Shown here in pieces: positions 29,100-38,546 of a stretch of DNA of 64,000 bases (its first letter is position 1; each line of letters begins with the position of its first letter). Below the pieces are notes generated by a model. The model made no database searches. It worked only from the letters and a program-made list of their open reading frames with translations, and was not told the origin of the DNA. The position numbers and the translations under genes were made by a program. Source of the stretch: Candidatus Handelsmanbacteria bacterium (lineage in GTDB: Bacteria; Latescibacterota; UBA2968; UBA8231); NCBI GenBank assembly GCA_016867395.1, contig VGJS01000005.1, forward strand, positions 51,912-115,911. The letters run 5' to 3'.

Positions 29100-30826
29100 C
29101 ACAATACCCAGATCGACAGACGGCGCTGGATCGCCCAGGCCCTGGGTGAGCCCCGCCAGGCCCTCCCGCTCTTCGTCACCGGCTCGCAGGCTGGAGGGGC
29201 GCAGGGGACCCTCTACTACCGCATCGGGCTGAAGGGCGTCGAGCTGGCCATCAGCCAGGACGGGCTGCGGGCCTGCCCACCGAGGATGCAGTCGAAGAGG
29301 TCACCCACCTGCTCGAAAGCCACGGGGTGCACGATATCGGTATCGAGCGGGGGGACGAGACCTCGCCGGTCTGGATCGAGGTGGCCCGCGGGCAGGCTCC
29401 GGTGCCGGCCCGGGCCGGCAGCTTCTTCCTGTGCCTGCCCGGCCAGCCGGAACATCCCATTCCCGCTGCGGAGCTGGGCAAGATTTCCGCCGCCTTGCTG
29501 TAGCTGATGCTCCCCGATGCCATCGATCGGAACCGCCTGGAGGAGAGCCACGCCATGGCCGTCCTGCTCGGCCAGGTGGTCTGCCGCTTTGCATTGGAGG
29601 AGGCAGGCCAGGCGGGCCAAGACGTGTTCGGCCGGCTCCTGCATCCGCCCCTGAACCTGCCCCAGAGCCAGGTGGTGCCCGGCCCCAGGATCGCGCCGGT
29701 CTCCCCGGGCGAATGGCAGGCGGACCGGTACGGGTACCTTTGCCTGGCCGAGAACCAGCTCTCCCTTGTCACCCCAGTCCACCTGCCCGTCGATAGGTTG
29801 CACGCCTACTGGGTGGTGCTCGACTGGCAGCCCCACTCCTTCAGCACCGAGATGATCCTCCCGTGCCTCTAGGACCTGGGGGTGGTCAATAGGATCGCCA
29901 CCGAGCGCATCGGCCAGTTGGCCAAATTGGTCCGCAAGGGCACCATCCAGCGCGGCATGTACATCATCGCCCAGGGCATTCTGCCCGACCCAGGGCAGGA
30001 GGCCCAACTGGAGATCCTGGCCTAAACCACCGTCAAGGCCCCCTGGGCAAGGGCCAGGCGCTGGTGGCCTCTGCCGAGAAGGTGCAGCCCAACCAGTTGG
30101 TGGCCGGGCGCACGCCCCCAGGACCGGCAAATCCGGCCGCGACGTAAAGGGGCGCCCGGTGCCGGCCCCGGCGGACACCAGCCATCCCTTCAGAGCAGGC
30201 AAGGGGGTGCGCCTGGAGCGGGAGGGCGAGTTGGAACAGTTCTTCGCCACCGTCGCCGGCATCCTCAAGAGGAGGGCTGCCTGGTGGCCCCCGGGGCAAT
30301 ATCGCCATCGGCGGTGGAGTGCTGGGGCGGCGGACCAAGCTAGTGGCCCAGGGGCAGCGTACAGGCCATGTTCGTCGAGGACGCCACCATGGCCGCCGGC
30401 CGCAACATCGTGGTGGAGCGGGTCAACCGCAGCCGGCTGCGGGCGGGCAACCGGGTGATGATCTCGGGGCGCGGGTCTGAAGGAGGATCAATGGTGGGCG
30501 GCCAGGTGTGGGCCCTGCGGCGCATTGACCTGATTAGGGCCGGCTCGCACAAAGGCGCCCTGACCTCGCTGGCGGTGGGCACCAACATGGCGGTGGGGGT
30601 GCAGGCCGAGAACCTCGACCGCATGTAGCGCTTCCTGGAGCAGAGCGGCAAGCAGATGGCCCAAATGCACCAACAGGTGATCGGCGAGTTGGAGATCCGG
30701 GTGCGTGACCGGGGTTATCCGGGGGTCAACATCCGCCTGGGCAGCCACCAGCTCAACCTCGATGAGGTACACCGGGCGGTGCGCTTCCGGGTGGCGGGCG
30801 GCGAGTTGCGCGAAGAGGATCTCTAG
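29100..30826 (+). pseudogene. FapA/DUF342-like polymer-binding protein, heavily decayed
   Basis: Several frames and at least four internal stops (for example TAG at 30626-30628). Recognisable parts are an N-terminal YYRIGLKGVELAISQDGL, then TEDAVEEVTHLLESHGVHDI, a central PDPGQEAQLEILA (the PGxDG region of the family), and beta-helix repeats MFVEDATMAAGRNIVVERVN and GSMVGGQVWALRRIDLIRAG. A C-terminal coiled segment ends at the TAG 30824-30826. DUF342/FapA proteins build right-handed parallel beta helices and are linked to flagellar or surface assembly. This copy cannot make such a protein. Confidence 0.6.
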
Positions 30827-30827
30827 C

Positions 30828-31518
30828 TCAAACCCTGGGCGGCAGCCGCTCCCAGGTCCCGTCCACCAGCTGCTGGTAGAAGGTGTGGCTGGGCACCAGG
30901 TTGGGGGCCACCATCAGCCACATCCCTAGGTTTTTGTCGTAGGTCTTGAACTTGTGCTTGGCGTCGGCCGGGGTCACCACCGCGTCGCCGGGTTTGGCGC
31001 GGAACACCTGCCCCTCCACGGTCACATCCCCTTCCCCCTCGGAAAAGAAGAACACCTCCTCGGCCCGGTCGTGGCTGTGGTAATCGCACTCGAAGTTGGG
31101 CTGGAAGGCCAGGACCCCGCTGCGCTGCCGCTCATTGCGCGGCAGGCCCTTGTCCCCCGGCCAGGGGCAGACCAGCGCCGGCTCCTGAGACTGGGGTAGG
31201 GGCGTGGGATTGGCGGGGAGGACATTGGGCGCGGTGGTCTGCAAAAAGCGCAGGAGCTGGTTCCCGGTGTTCTCCAGCTGGAAGGCGGTGCCGGCTGGCA
31301 CGCATACCTGGGAGAAGGCATTGAAGTCCTGCACCTGGTTTTCGCGCGTGTGGGGTTTTGATCTGGCCCGTGCCCCGGAGGACGAAGCAGACCAGGTCGG
31401 CGTCGGAGTAGACCTGCAGGGGACCGACCTGACCCGGTTGCCGCTCCTCCAAGGAGGAGTGCAGGGAGGGGAAGTCAGCGAGCACCTCTCCTGGCGTAGG
31501 GGTAAAGAAGTAATCCAC
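30828..31518 (-). pseudogene. Two-domain cupin, single frameshift
   Basis: About 230-aa bicupin. GTG start at 31518 follows AGGAGG. The first half (VDYFFTPTPGEVLADFPSLH, DADLVCFVLRGTGQIK) is separated from the second by an extra base in AAAACCCC near 31352. The second half has ENQVQDFNAFSQVCVPAGTA, the metal motif FECDYHSHDRAEEVFFFSEG and VTPADAKHKFKTY. One homopolymer indel is the only damage, so the gene may well be functional in the organism. It is directly downstream of a PhyH gene and part of the iol-like cluster. Activity unknown. Confidence 0.75.
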
Positions 31519-31529
31519 GGATATTCCTC

Positions 31530-32342
31530 CTATTTTCGAGCGTACTCGGGGAAGAGTTCGTCGTGCATCTCGGCGCACTGGCGCAGGTGGGCCCAGCGGC
31601 CCTCGCCGGCGGTGTCGAGCATGAGGGGGAAGTACATCCCGCCCCCGGTATTCACCTTGTACCCGCCGGGGGAGTGGATGCTGACGTACTTGCGCAAGGT
31701 GCCCCTGTCCTCCTCGTTGTGGGCGTGGCGGGTGAGGTTCATGGTGAACATCCGCCGACGCTGGCTGCCGCCAAAAGAGGCATGGTACAGGTCGTGGTTG
31801 AAGATGACCAGGTCGCCTGGATTGGTCTCCAGGGCCGCGCTGCCGGGGAAGTCGCGGCGGTCCATTCCAAAGAGGTCCTGGGACTTGTTGGGGTCGATCT
31901 TCTCGGTGCGGACGAAGTGGTCGGGGCGCTGGCTGCCGGGGATGACCCGCAGGCAGCCGGTATTCCGGGTGAGGGGGTCGAGGTAGAAGGCCACCTTGAC
32001 GGCGAAGAGCTGGCCCCAGTTGCCGTCGGGGTGCCAGCCGGTGTCGCCGCTGTAGTAGTTGCCGTCGCCGCCGGCGTAGTTGAATTCCTCGCCGATAACC
32101 CCGCCGACGATGCCCATCACCCGGGGGTCGTCGAGCAGGGTACACATCCTGGGGTGGCGCTCGATGGGCCCGCCGAACATGGTCCGTATCGACCCATCGT
32201 GCTGCGGGCCGCCGCCGAAGTTCTGGATGGAGTACTCGAAGCCCTCGGTGATCCACCACACTTCCTCGGGGGAGAAGAGGGCGGGGAAGTGGAGGAAACC
32301 GAAGGTGTTGAAGAAGGTGGTCTGCTGGGGGCTCAGTTTCAC
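31530..32342 (-). CDS. PhyH family Fe(II)/2-oxoglutarate dioxygenase
   Basis: 270-aa PhyH dioxygenase. Iron ligands: His and Asp in GDTGWHPDGNWGQLFA (about residues 105-107) and His in FNHDLYHASFGG (about 190), followed by RRRMFTMNLTRH. GCLRVIPGSQRPDHF precedes the second ligand. GTG start at 32342 with AGGAG nine bases upstream. It lies downstream of iolD and upstream of a bicupin in one transcription direction. Repeat R2 sits in its 5' leader, between iolD and this gene. Confidence 0.88.
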   Translation of the reverse strand: MKLSPQQTTFFNTFGFLHFPALFSPEEVWWITEGFEYSIQNFGGGPQHDGSIRTMFGGPIERHPRMCTLLDDPRVMGIVGGVIGEEFNYAGGDGNYYSGDTGWHPDGNWGQLFAVKVAFYLDPLTRNTGCLRVIPGSQRPDHFVRTEKIDPNKSQDLFGMDRRDFPGSAALETNPGDLVIFNHDLYHASFGGSQRRRMFTMNLTRHAHNEEDRGTLRKYVSIHSPGGYKVNTGGGMYFPLMLDTAGEGRWAHLRQCAEMHDELFPEYARK

Positions 32343-32372
32343 TATGGTAGTCTCCTGCTGAGTTGTAGGTTG

Positions 32373-32527
32373 TCGCGTCGGGGAGCGACCCGTTCCGATC
32401 TCTCCCAAGGCGCGGATTTGCCACCCTGCTCGCTTCGCTCCGCACTCCCCGCAGCCCCACCCGCGTCCTTCCCTACCCGTCCACTTCCCGGGGGGAGATC
32501 TACAGGGCCATCTCGCCTCCGCTTCAG
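32373..32527 (+). repeat. Interspersed intergenic repeat, copy R2
   Basis: Contains GCGTCGGGGAGCGACCCG, the core AAGGCGCGGATTTGCCACCC, CTGCTCGC, CCACCCGCGTCCTTCCC and GGGCCATCTCGCCTCCG. The enclosing stem is GATCTCTCCC (32397-32406) with GGGGGAGATC (32491-32500), ten pairs including one G-U. The arm sequence differs from other copies while pairing is kept. Confidence 0.75.
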
Positions 32528-32534
32528 CTTTCTT

Positions 32535-34409
32535 TCAGTAATGGAAGCGCTGCTTCTGTTGGTCGGCTTCGTACTCGCGGCGCAGCTTTTGGGTGATGGG
32601 GTCCTGGGTGGTCTGGGCCACCCCGAAGTCGATCCACACCCCCGAGGCCGGCACGTAGCGGTGCTTCTCCACTGGCACCACGATGGCGCAGGTGCGGGTC
32701 TCAACGCGGGCCTCGCGCAGGGCCTGGCGCACCTCGCCCGGGGTGGAGGCCCGCCACACCCGCGCCCCCATGCTTGCCGCGTTGGCGGCCAGGTCGATAG
32801 CCAGGTACTCCCCGTCGAGGCGCTTGCTTTCGGGGTTGCGGAGGCGGAACTCGTTGCCAAAGGCGTGGCCGGCCCGGGCCACCTGCAGGGCGCGGATGCA
32901 CTGGTAGCCGCAGTTGTCGGAGAGGACCAGGGTAATCTTGAGACCCTCCTGCATGGCGGTGACCAGCTCGGTGGGGTTCATTAGATAGGTGCCGTCCCCG
33001 ATGAACACGTACACCTCGCCCGAGGGCTCGGCCATGCGCACCCCCAGGCCGGCGGGGATTTCGTAGCCCATGCAGGAAAAGCCGAACTCCAGGTGGCACT
33101 CCTTTCCCTCCCTGGCGTCCCAGAGCTTGAGCAGGTCGGCGGGCAGGCCGCCGGCGGCGCTGATCACCACGTCCCCGGAACGGGCCTCTTCGTTGAGCAG
33201 GCCCACCAGCTGTCCCTGGCTCATGGCCTCGCCGGGCACCTGGGCCATGATCTCCTTCTGGATCTGGCTCTGCCATTCGCGCTGCCAGCCGGCCACCTGG
33301 TCCAGGTACGCGGCCTGGGGTTTGACCTCGGCGGCGGCCAGGCGTAGGGCGCGCAGCCCTTCGCGGGCATCGGCCTTGAGGGGCAGGGCCCCCTGCTTGT
33401 GGGCATCGCGGCTGCACACGTTGAGGCTGATGAACCTCACCTCCGGGTGCTGGAAGACCGACTGCGAGCCAGTGGTGAAGTCCGCCAGGCGGGTGCCCAC
33501 GCAGAGGATCAGGTCGGCCTGATTGGCCACCTTGGCCGCCAGCGGGGTGCCGCTGGTGCCCTGGCCGCCCAGGCACAGGACCTTGCCATCGCGCACCGCG
33601 CCTTTGCCGGCAAAGGTCTCGCTCACCGGGATGCCGTAGGCCGTGGCGAAGGCTGCGAGTTCGCCCCAGGCCTCCGAATAATGCACGCCTCCCCCGGCGA
33701 CGATCAGGGGCCGCTTGGCCTTTTTGAGCAGGTCCACGGCTTCGGCAAGGCGCTGGGTGTCGGGCTGGGGGCGCTCCACCCGCCACACCCGTTTCTCAAA
33801 AAAGTGCGCCGGGTAATCCCAGGCCTCCAGCTGCACATCCTGAGGCAGGGCCAGGGTCACGGCCCCGGTATCGGCCGGGTCGGTGATTACCCGCATAGCC
33901 TCGGGCAGGGCGGTGAGCAACTGCTCAGGCCGCAGGATGCGGTCGAAGAAGCGGCTCACCGGGCGGAAGCAGTCGTTGACGCTGACATCCCCGCTGATGG
34001 GGTGCTCCAGCTGCTGGAGCACTGGTCCCTGGTGGCGGTTGCCGTAGTAGTCGCCGGGCAGGAGCAGCACCGGCAGGCGGTTGACGGTGGCGGTGGCCGC
34101 CCCGGTGATCATGTTGGTGGCCCCCGGCCCGATCGAAGAGGTGCAGGCCAGGGTGGCCATGCGGTGATTGGCCTTGGCGAAGCCGGCGGCGGTGTGGACC
34201 ATGGACTGCTCGTTGCAGGGATGGTAGTAGGGCAGGTCGGCGCCGTACTCCTCAAGGGCCTGGCCCATGCCGGTGACGTTGCCGTGGCCGAAGATGCCGA
34301 AGACGGCGGGGATCAGGCGGCGGGTGCGGCCATCGCGCTCGCTGTGCTGCACCTGCAGGTATTTGACGATGGCCTGGGCCATGGTCAGGCGGATGGCGGG
34401 GGTATTCAT
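32535..34409 (-). CDS. iolD: 3D-(3,5/4)-trihydroxycyclohexane-1,2-dione hydrolase
   Basis: 624-aa thiamine diphosphate enzyme of the IolD type, opening the inositol-derived ring in myo-inositol catabolism. The catalytic Glu is in HPCNEQSMVHTAAGFA near residue 62. The central domain has RPLIVAGGGVHYSEAW. The ThDP/Mg2+ motif is VFIGDGTYLMNPTELV near 485, with the Asn in LSDNCGYQCI. Start ATG at 34409 follows GAGGAG. It lies downstream of iolE and a broken hydroxypyruvate-isomerase-like gene. iolB, iolC, iolG and iolJ are not recognisable in the window, so the pathway is partial or scattered. Confidence 0.9.
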   Translation of the reverse strand: MNTPAIRLTMAQAIVKYLQVQHSERDGRTRRLIPAVFGIFGHGNVTGMGQALEEYGADLPYYHPCNEQSMVHTAAGFAKANHRMATLACTSSIGPGATNMITGAATATVNRLPVLLLPGDYYGNRHQGPVLQQLEHPISGDVSVNDCFRPVSRFFDRILRPEQLLTALPEAMRVITDPADTGAVTLALPQDVQLEAWDYPAHFFEKRVWRVERPQPDTQRLAEAVDLLKKAKRPLIVAGGGVHYSEAWGELAAFATAYGIPVSETFAGKGAVRDGKVLCLGGQGTSGTPLAAKVANQADLILCVGTRLADFTTGSQSVFQHPEVRFISLNVCSRDAHKQGALPLKADAREGLRALRLAAAEVKPQAAYLDQVAGWQREWQSQIQKEIMAQVPGEAMSQGQLVGLLNEEARSGDVVISAAGGLPADLLKLWDAREGKECHLEFGFSCMGYEIPAGLGVRMAEPSGEVYVFIGDGTYLMNPTELVTAMQEGLKITLVLSDNCGYQCIRALQVARAGHAFGNEFRLRNPESKRLDGEYLAIDLAANAASMGARVWRASTPGEVRQALREARVETRTCAIVVPVEKHRYVPASGVWIDFGVAQTTQDPITQKLRREYEADQQKQRFHY

Positions 34410-34422
34410 GGCGTTGGTCTCC

Positions 34423-35175
34423 TCAGAGGTCACACAGGTTAAAAGTGGTCTGGCGCGCAGCGATGGGCTCGCCTTTGGAAAGGAACTCGTGGCCGACCTA
34501 GCCCTCGTACCCGGTGGCGCGGATGATGGCCGGGTAGTTCAGTTCCTCGGGCTGGTTCAGGTCGTTGCGGCCCGGGTTGCCGGCGGTGTGGTAGTGGCCG
34601 AAATGGACGCGTTCCTGCTGGATGGTGCGGATGACGTTCCCTTCCATGATCTGCATGTGGTAGATGTCGCAGAGCAGCTTGACCCGGGGGGAGTTCACCT
34701 GCTTGCAGACAGCCACGCCCCAGGCGGTGCGGCCGCATTGGTAGTCCTAGTGGTTCACCTTGCTGTTAAGCAGTTCGAGCACCAAGTCCACCCCGGCGTC
34801 CTCGGCAGCCCTGGCCACCCGCCGCAGGCCTTGGGTGGTGATCTCGACACCTCACTGATCGTCGAGGCCCTGGCGGTTGCCGCTGAAGCAGATCAGGTTG
34901 GGGATGCCCCATTTGACCGCCTTGGCAAGATATTCAGTCAGTTCCTTCTCGATGCGGACGTGGTTCTCGGGTTTGTTCAGCCCGTCAGTGAGCGACTGGT
35001 GGCCGCTGATGGCGGCGATGGTGAGGCCGTGGTCCCGGATGAGAGGCCAGTGCTCCTCGCCCCCCAGTCTGACCGCGGCGTAGCCAATCTCGGCGCTGGC
35101 CTTCACCAGCCTCTCGGGTGCGATGCCGGCGCGGGCGAAGCACCACCAGGAAATAGATTGCTTGAGCTTCGACAT
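34423..35175 (-). pseudogene. Hydroxypyruvate isomerase-like TIM barrel with three in-frame stops
   Basis: AP-endonuclease 2-type TIM-barrel isomerase. The frame never shifts but holds TGA (34852-34854), TAG (34747-34749) and TAG (34498-34500). Start phrase MSKLKQSISWWCFARAGIAP, then [60 protein letters not shown] and a tail ending at the TGA 34423. In GYEG-stop-VGHEF the stop stands where relatives have Tyr, so that TAG is one base from TAC or TAT. Residues on either side are well conserved. The gene ends inside the ribosome-binding region of iolD. Confidence 0.8.
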
Positions 35176-35192
35176 CGGCGGTTCTCCTTATG

Positions 35193-35440
35193 TGCGTCGG
35201 GGAGCGACCCGCTCCAGCCTTTTCTGGGAAGAGGCAGTGCTCGGGGCCGGGAATACCCTTCCGGTGCTTCCCCAGGCGCAGACTTGCCGCCCTGCTCGCT
35301 AACCCTGCCCCACTGCCCTGCCAGTGCTCCGCTCTCCCGTCCACCCCCCCCGCGTCCCGCCGTAGCACCATTCAAATGGTGCTGCGCCCCAGGAAGCACC
35401 TCCAGGGCATCCCCGGCCCTCGTCCATTCCCCGCTTTAAC
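35193..35440 (+). repeat. Interspersed intergenic repeat, copy R3
   Basis: Begins GTGCGTCGGGGAGCGACCCG, contains the core CCAGGCGCAGACTTGCCGCC and CTGCTCGCTAACCCTGCCCC, and CCCGCGTCC. The enclosing stem is GGTGCTTCC (35263-35271) with GGAAGCACC (35392-35400), nine perfect pairs. An inner hairpin pairs AGCACCAT (35364-35371) with ATGGTGCT (35376-35383). It fills the gap between the isomerase-like start and the iolE stop. Confidence 0.75.
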
Positions 35441-36328
35441 TCACCCTAGCCCCAACTGCTTCAGGTACTCGCGGGTGCGGCGGGCGATGGGCAGGGGGCG
35501 GTCGAAGGGGGCGGGGTACATGTCCTGCTCTACGATGGCCCAGCCCGAAAAGTCGATCTCCTCCAGCACCTGGCGGAAGGCGTTGAAATCCACGATGCCT
35601 TGGGCCGGCTCCACGAACATCCCCTGGCCCACTGCGAGGGCAAAGGGGATCTTCTCGGCCTCGACCTTCTGTTGCATGGCCGGATCCACGCTCTTGAGGT
35701 GAAGGTAGGGGATGCGGGCGTGGTGGCGGCGCATGAAGGCCACCGGATCCCCGCCCCGGTACGCATGGTGGCCGGTGTCGAGACATAGGGAGACCAGGGC
35801 CGGATCGGTCTGTTCGAGAAAGGCCTCGATCTGGTCCTCGTACTCCACGTGGGTCTCGGCGTGGGGGTGGAAGACGGTGGTCAGGCCGAAGCGTTCGCGG
35901 GCGAGGCGGGCCACCCGGTGAGAGGTGTCGATGAGCCGCTTCCAGGGTTCCCCCTCCAGGCAGCGCGGGGCCAGCGGCGTCCCGGTGAACAGATCCGTGT
36001 ACGTGCCATCGATGAGCACCAGGAAACGGGCGCCCAGGCCGGCTAGGAGTTCGCCGCCGCCGCTCACCTGGTTTTCCAGGTCGGCCCAGGAGCCGGGGTC
36101 TTCGAGGGGGCTCATGGCAAAGGTGGCGGATACCTTGAGGCCGCGCCGGCCCAGTTCGATTTTGAGGGTGGGTAGGTCGGGGGGCAGATAGCCGTAGGGG
36201 CCCAGCTCGGTCCACTCATAGCCGGCCTGGGCGATCTCGTCCATGAAGCGCTGCCAGGGGGTCTGCTTGGAGTCGCTGGGAAACCACACCCCCCACGAAT
36301 CCGGGGCACTGCCGATGCGGACGTCCAT
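35441..36328 (-). CDS. iolE: IolE-like TIM-barrel isomerase/dehydratase (2-keto-myo-inositol dehydratase)
   Basis: 295-aa sugar phosphate isomerase/epimerase superfamily protein most like IolE. The N-terminal IGSAPDSWGVWF is the hallmark of inosose dehydratase. Metal ligands fit: Glu in YEWTELGPYGY (about 41), His in TTVFHPHAETHVEYED (about 152-160), Asp and His in LCLDTGHHAYRGGDP (about 183-186), His in PYLHLKSVD, and Glu in WAIVEQDM (about 268). It would supply the substrate of iolD. First gene of the minus-strand cluster, divergent from a PhyH gene. IolE versus another inosose or keto-sugar isomerase is not proven. Confidence 0.82.
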   Translation of the reverse strand: MDVRIGSAPDSWGVWFPSDSKQTPWQRFMDEIAQAGYEWTELGPYGYLPPDLPTLKIELGRRGLKVSATFAMSPLEDPGSWADLENQVSGGGELLAGLGARFLVLIDGTYTDLFTGTPLAPRCLEGEPWKRLIDTSHRVARLARERFGLTTVFHPHAETHVEYEDQIEAFLEQTDPALVSLCLDTGHHAYRGGDPVAFMRRHHARIPYLHLKSVDPAMQQKVEAEKIPFALAVGQGMFVEPAQGIVDFNAFRQVLEEIDFSGWAIVEQDMYPAPFDRPLPIARRTREYLKQLGLG

Positions 36329-36374
36329 CTCGATTGTCCTCCTGTGGACTACATCGTAATGACATCGGCAGCGG

Positions 36375-36404
36375 CTGTCAACTGGCTGATATCTGGTTTA
36401 TATT
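36375..36404 (+). promoter_or_regulatory. Possible promoter of the PhyH/enolase-superfamily pair
   Basis: CTGTCA (36375-36380), 18 bases, TATATT (36399-36404), ending 23 bases before the ATG at 36428, which has AGGAGG just upstream. Good -10, weak -35. Confidence 0.4.
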
Positions 36405-36427
36405 GTTACCAGGCACAGGAGGTTTCC

Positions 36428-37387
36428 ATGCGCCTTTCCCCAGCACAGATCGCCCACTTCGACCGCGAAGGGTATGTGGTGGCCCAGAACGCCCTCGGCG
36501 CGGCGGATCTTGCCCCGGTGATCCGCGCCTATGCGGAGTACATCGACCGGCGGGCCGGCCAGCTCTGCGCCCAGGGAAGGCTCTCGCGGACCTATGCCGA
36601 GGAGCCTTTCGACCGCCGGCTGGCCCGCATCAGCGAGGAGACCCTGGAGATCTATCGGGAGATGGACCTGATGGAATGCCGGCTGGAGGCGGCCTTTGCC
36701 TTTCTGCGCAACGAGGCGCTGATGGACCTGGTCGAGGGTTTGATCGGCCCGGAGATCCTCTGCAGCCCCATCCAGCACGGCCGGGCCAAGCTGCCCGGGG
36801 ACCTGGTCTTCAGAGGGCAGGGAGATCCGGAGGAGGGCCGCCGGCAGGTGGAGGCAACTATCGCCGAGAACGTGGCCCCCTGGCATCAGGACGCCCAGGT
36901 CCACCTGGAGGAAGCGGACCCCAGCTTCATCCTGACGGTCTGGCTGCCCCTGGGTGAGGCCACCCCCGAGAATGGTTGCCTGCAGGTCATCCCGCGCGTA
37001 CACCACAGCGGCGTGGTCTACTGGAGCGAGGGCTTCGGCCTCGACCCGCGGCAGATCCCCGGCGCCGAGGTGGTGACCTTGCCCATGCGCAAAGGCGACG
37101 TACTCTTGATGCACAAACTCACCCCCCATTGCTCCACCCCCAACCAGAGTGGCCGCATCCGCTGGAGCCTGGACTTGCGCTACCAGCTCATCGGCACCCC
37201 CACAGGCCGCAGCTTCTACCCGGAGTTCGTCAGCCGCAGCCGCGCCAATCCCGGAGCGGTGCTCACCGACTACCCGTCCTGGAGCCGGCAATGGCAGGAG
37301 GCCCTGGCCAGGGTGCCCGCCGACCAGCGCCCCCGCCGTCAGCACCGGCCCCAGGTGCCCACCCCCATGGCCGTGTCCAGCCGCTGA
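36428..37387 (+). CDS. PhyH family Fe(II)/2-oxoglutarate dioxygenase
   Basis: 319-aa PhyH dioxygenase, longer than the others in the window by a helical insert. N-terminal IAHFDREGYVVAQNAL; iron ligands His and Asp in VAPWHQDAQVHLEE (about 157-159) and His in MHKLTPHCSTPNQSG (about 232-236), with Arg in IRWSLDLRYQ. GCLQVIPRVHHSG is the conserved strand. The stop is 13 bases before the GTG of the enolase-superfamily gene, so they are probably co-transcribed. Oxidative modification of a substrate shared with that dehydratase is inference. Confidence 0.9.
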   Translation: MRLSPAQIAHFDREGYVVAQNALGAADLAPVIRAYAEYIDRRAGQLCAQGRLSRTYAEEPFDRRLARISEETLEIYREMDLMECRLEAAFAFLRNEALMDLVEGLIGPEILCSPIQHGRAKLPGDLVFRGQGDPEEGRRQVEATIAENVAPWHQDAQVHLEEADPSFILTVWLPLGEATPENGCLQVIPRVHHSGVVYWSEGFGLDPRQIPGAEVVTLPMRKGDVLLMHKLTPHCSTPNQSGRIRWSLDLRYQLIGTPTGRSFYPEFVSRSRANPGAVLTDYPSWSRQWQEALARVPADQRPRRQHRPQVPTPMAVSSR

Positions 37388-37400
37388 GAGGAGCGACACC

Positions 37401-38546
37401 GTGAAGATCACCGAGATCAGGATCTTTCCCATCTGGGCCACCTTCCGCAACCAGCTCATTGTCAAGGTCGAAAGCGACCAGGGCTACTACGGCTGGGGCG
37501 AGTCCGGGGTGTCGGGAAGGGAGCTGGCGGTCAAGGGCGCGGCCGAACACTTCCGCCAGTTCCTGATCGGCAAGGACCCCCGGCGCATCGGGGCCCTGTG
37601 GCAGGAGATGTACCGGGGCCAGTACTTCGAGGGGGGGCGGGTGCTGACCGGCTCGATGGCCGCCATCGACATCGCCCTGCACGATCTGGTGGCCCGTTCC
37701 CTGAACGTGCCGGTGTACCAGTTGCTGGGCGGGGCGCAGCGCGAGTCCATCCCCTGCTTCCCTACCTCGGGGGCCTTGAGTGGGCCGGCGGTGGTCGAGG
37801 ACGCCCGCCGGCTGGTGGACCGGGGCTGGCGGGTGATCCGCTTTGTACCCGGCCATCCAGATACCGGCGGGGATCCCAATCTCTTCGAGCCGCGCGAGTC
37901 CATCGCCCTCAGCGCCGAGTGGATAATCAAAGTGCGAGAGGCTCTGGGGCCGGGGCCGGTGCTGGGCATCGACTACCACCACCGGCTCAGCGTGGCCGAG
38001 GCCGCCTCCTTCTGTCAGAAGCTGCTCCCCGGCACCCTTGACTTTCTGGAGGAACCCATCCGCGACGAGACCCCCGAGGCGTACGCGGCGCTGCGGCAGT
38101 TGACCCCGGTGCCCTTTGCCATCGGCGAGGAGTTCTCCAGCAAGTGGGCCTTCCTGCCCTACGTGGAGCGGGGCCTGACCAACTTCGCCCGCGTGGACGT
38201 GTGCAACGTGGGCGGCTTTACCGAAGCGATGAAGGTGGCCGGCTGGTGCGAGGCCCACTACATAGACATGATGCCCCACAACCCGCTGGGCCCCATCAGC
38301 ACTGCGGCCCATATCCACTTTGGCGCGGCGGTGCCCAACTTCGCTTGGCTGGAGTCGCGGGATGGGGAATTCTCCTTCGACCGCGAGCTTTTCCCGATGC
38401 AGCACCAGCTACAGGGCACGGCCTTCCCCTTGCCGCAGGGGCCGGGGCTGGGGGTGGAATTCAACGAGGATAGGGCGCAGGAGGAATTCCGTTTCTGGGA
38501 GGCGCCCCACCTGCACCGGCGGGACGGGTCGTACACGAATTGGTAG
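37401..38546 (+). CDS. Enolase-superfamily sugar-acid dehydratase, galactonate dehydratase-like
   Basis: 381-aa mandelate racemase/muconate lactonising-type enzyme. Metal ligands are Asp near 190 (VLGIDYHHRLS), Glu near 217 (DFLEEPIRDE) and Glu near 243 (AIGEEFSSKW). The C-terminal barrel His is in DMMPHNPLGPIST near 295. The N-terminal capping domain includes YYGWGESGVSGRE. The arrangement is that of D-galactonate dehydratase and relatives that convert aldonic acids to 2-keto-3-deoxy acids. The GTG start follows GAGAGGAG. The exact sugar acid is not assigned. The following ~190 bases to the ABC operon hold nothing recognisable. Confidence 0.87.
   Translation: MKITEIRIFPIWATFRNQLIVKVESDQGYYGWGESGVSGRELAVKGAAEHFRQFLIGKDPRRIGALWQEMYRGQYFEGGRVLTGSMAAIDIALHDLVARSLNVPVYQLLGGAQRESIPCFPTSGALSGPAVVEDARRLVDRGWRVIRFVPGHPDTGGDPNLFEPRESIALSAEWIIKVREALGPGPVLGIDYHHRLSVAEAASFCQKLLPGTLDFLEEPIRDETPEAYAALRQLTPVPFAIGEEFSSKWAFLPYVERGLTNFARVDVCNVGGFTEAMKVAGWCEAHYIDMMPHNPLGPISTAAHIHFGAAVPNFAWLESRDGEFSFDRELFPMQHQLQGTAFPLPQGPGLGVEFNEDRAQEEFRFWEAPHLHRRDGSYTNW

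Noticed and set aside
31300..31365. Programmed ribosomal frameshift in the bicupin gene
   Set aside because: The AAAACCCC run lacks the stimulatory structure and stop-codon context of known programmed sites, and bicupins are not known to use recoding. A one-base indel is simpler.
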